From the IMG/VR virus record IMGVR_UViG_3300035698_003237, positions 1 to 21,451 of that record: a stretch of 21,451 nucleotides of DNA; one strand, given 5' to 3'. Made by a program: the position numbers and the translations under genes. Below are positions 20,989 through 21,451 of the stretch, one piece after another. Each line of letters opens with the position of its first letter. The first letter of the stretch is position 1. The notes below the pieces were generated by a model. That model saw only the letters and a list, made by a program, of their open reading frames with translations, was not told where the DNA came from and made no database searches. The stretch is from a virus.

Positions 20989-21451
20989 ATGAATACTAGC
21001 ATGGAGCGTCGTAGATTCACTGGTGAATTCTACACGCCAATTAGATTCGTAGAGCTGGCGCATAAGTATGCGGCGAAACACTGGGGCAATCTAGATCAAT
21101 ATAGTTTCTATGATCCGGCATCAGGTACCGGGAATTTAATATTCCCGTTAACTAAGTATGATAAGGTATTCATGTCGACGCTGGAACCTGAAGATATTAA
21201 TTATATAAATAGCTCTAATGTATTTCCTGGCGCGGTAGCCTGGCAGGAAGACTTTTTAAATACACTTAAAGTTAAGGCTGATCTGGCCATGGCACTAAAA
21301 GACAAATCACGTAAATGGGTATTCATAATGAATCCACCATTTGCTGCTGGTACTGATATGTCAAGTTTAGCTGGCGTAGGTAAAGAAAAAACAGGTGTCG
21401 CTACCAATGATATCAGGGACATCATGGCTACTAAAACACTCGGGCATGCCA
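20989..21451 (+). CDS. DNA N6-adenine methyltransferase, N-terminal part (cut by right edge)
   Basis: The frame opens at ATG 20989 with AGGAG at 20978-20982 and runs to the window end (154 codons). It shows the amino-methyltransferase order of motifs: motif X GEFYTPIRFVELA near residues 12-24, motif I YDPASGTGNLIF (SAM binding), an acidic EPED loop, and motif IV NPPF (catalytic, N6-adenine or N4-cytosine class). The later segment GVATNDIRDIMATKTLGHA is typical of phage N6 methyltransferases with this start. An ATG at 20985 in another frame stops after four codons. The protein probably modifies phage DNA against host restriction. Target-recognition sequence is not visible. The gene may resume at the left edge (bases 1-218). 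Confidence 0.88.
   Translation, partial: MNTSMERRRFTGEFYTPIRFVELAHKYAAKHWGNLDQYSFYDPASGTGNLIFPLTKYDKVFMSTLEPEDINYINSSNVFPGAVAWQEDFLNTLKVKADLAMALKDKSRKWVFIMNPPFAAGTDMSSLAGVGKEKTGVATNDIRDIMATKTLGHA

Overview
This window is most of a tailed-phage genome (siphovirus type, HK97-fold capsid). All recognisable genes lie on the + strand, packed head to tail with 1-8 base overlaps and clear Shine-Dalgarno sequences. The host cannot be named from the sequence. Frequent ATA, CTA, GTA and AGA codons argue against a typical enterobacterial phage, and the GGAG-type ribosome sites fit bacteria or some archaea. I see no integrase, DNA polymerase, primase or endolysin.

Layout. (1) 1-218: C-terminal end of a gene entering from the left edge, resembling the tail end of a phage N6-adenine methyltransferase. 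(2) 215-7393: packaging and head module, with large terminase, a beta-rich virion protein, portal, prohead protease, major capsid protein, a capsid-associated protein, then connector, head-closure and gp10-like proteins. (3) 7393-15177: tail module, with a tail terminator fused to a carbohydrate-binding module, two tandem tail-tube paralogues, the G/GT tail chaperones joined by a -1 frameshift at an A AAA AAC heptamer, the tape measure, and a tail hub carrying an inserted carbohydrate-binding module. (4) 15238-17024: tail-tip accessory genes, including a LamG-like lectin and a single-pass membrane protein, closed by an intrinsic terminator at 17051-17091. (5) 17092-17682: about 590 bases without genes but rich in inverted repeats. 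(6) 17683-19787: early or replication module, with a ribbon-helix-helix protein, a RepA-like hexameric ATPase, an HNH endonuclease and several very small genes. (7) 19869-21451: small terminase, a two-helix membrane protein, a Cys/His-rich protein, and the N-terminal part of an N6-adenine methyltransferase cut by the right edge.

How the parts fit. TerS is at the far right and TerL at the far left, with methyltransferase-like sequence at both edges. The simplest reading is a circular or circularly permuted map in which the order is terS - membrane protein - Cys/His protein - methyltransferase - terL - head - tail. The reading frame stays open if the last base is joined to the first.

Points of most interest are the glycan-binding modules in three separate tail genes (one fused to the tail terminator, one inserted in the hub, one free-standing), the tandem tail-tube genes, two strong hairpins just after the capsid and tail-tube genes, a similar leader sequence before two transcription blocks, and the structured gene-free region.
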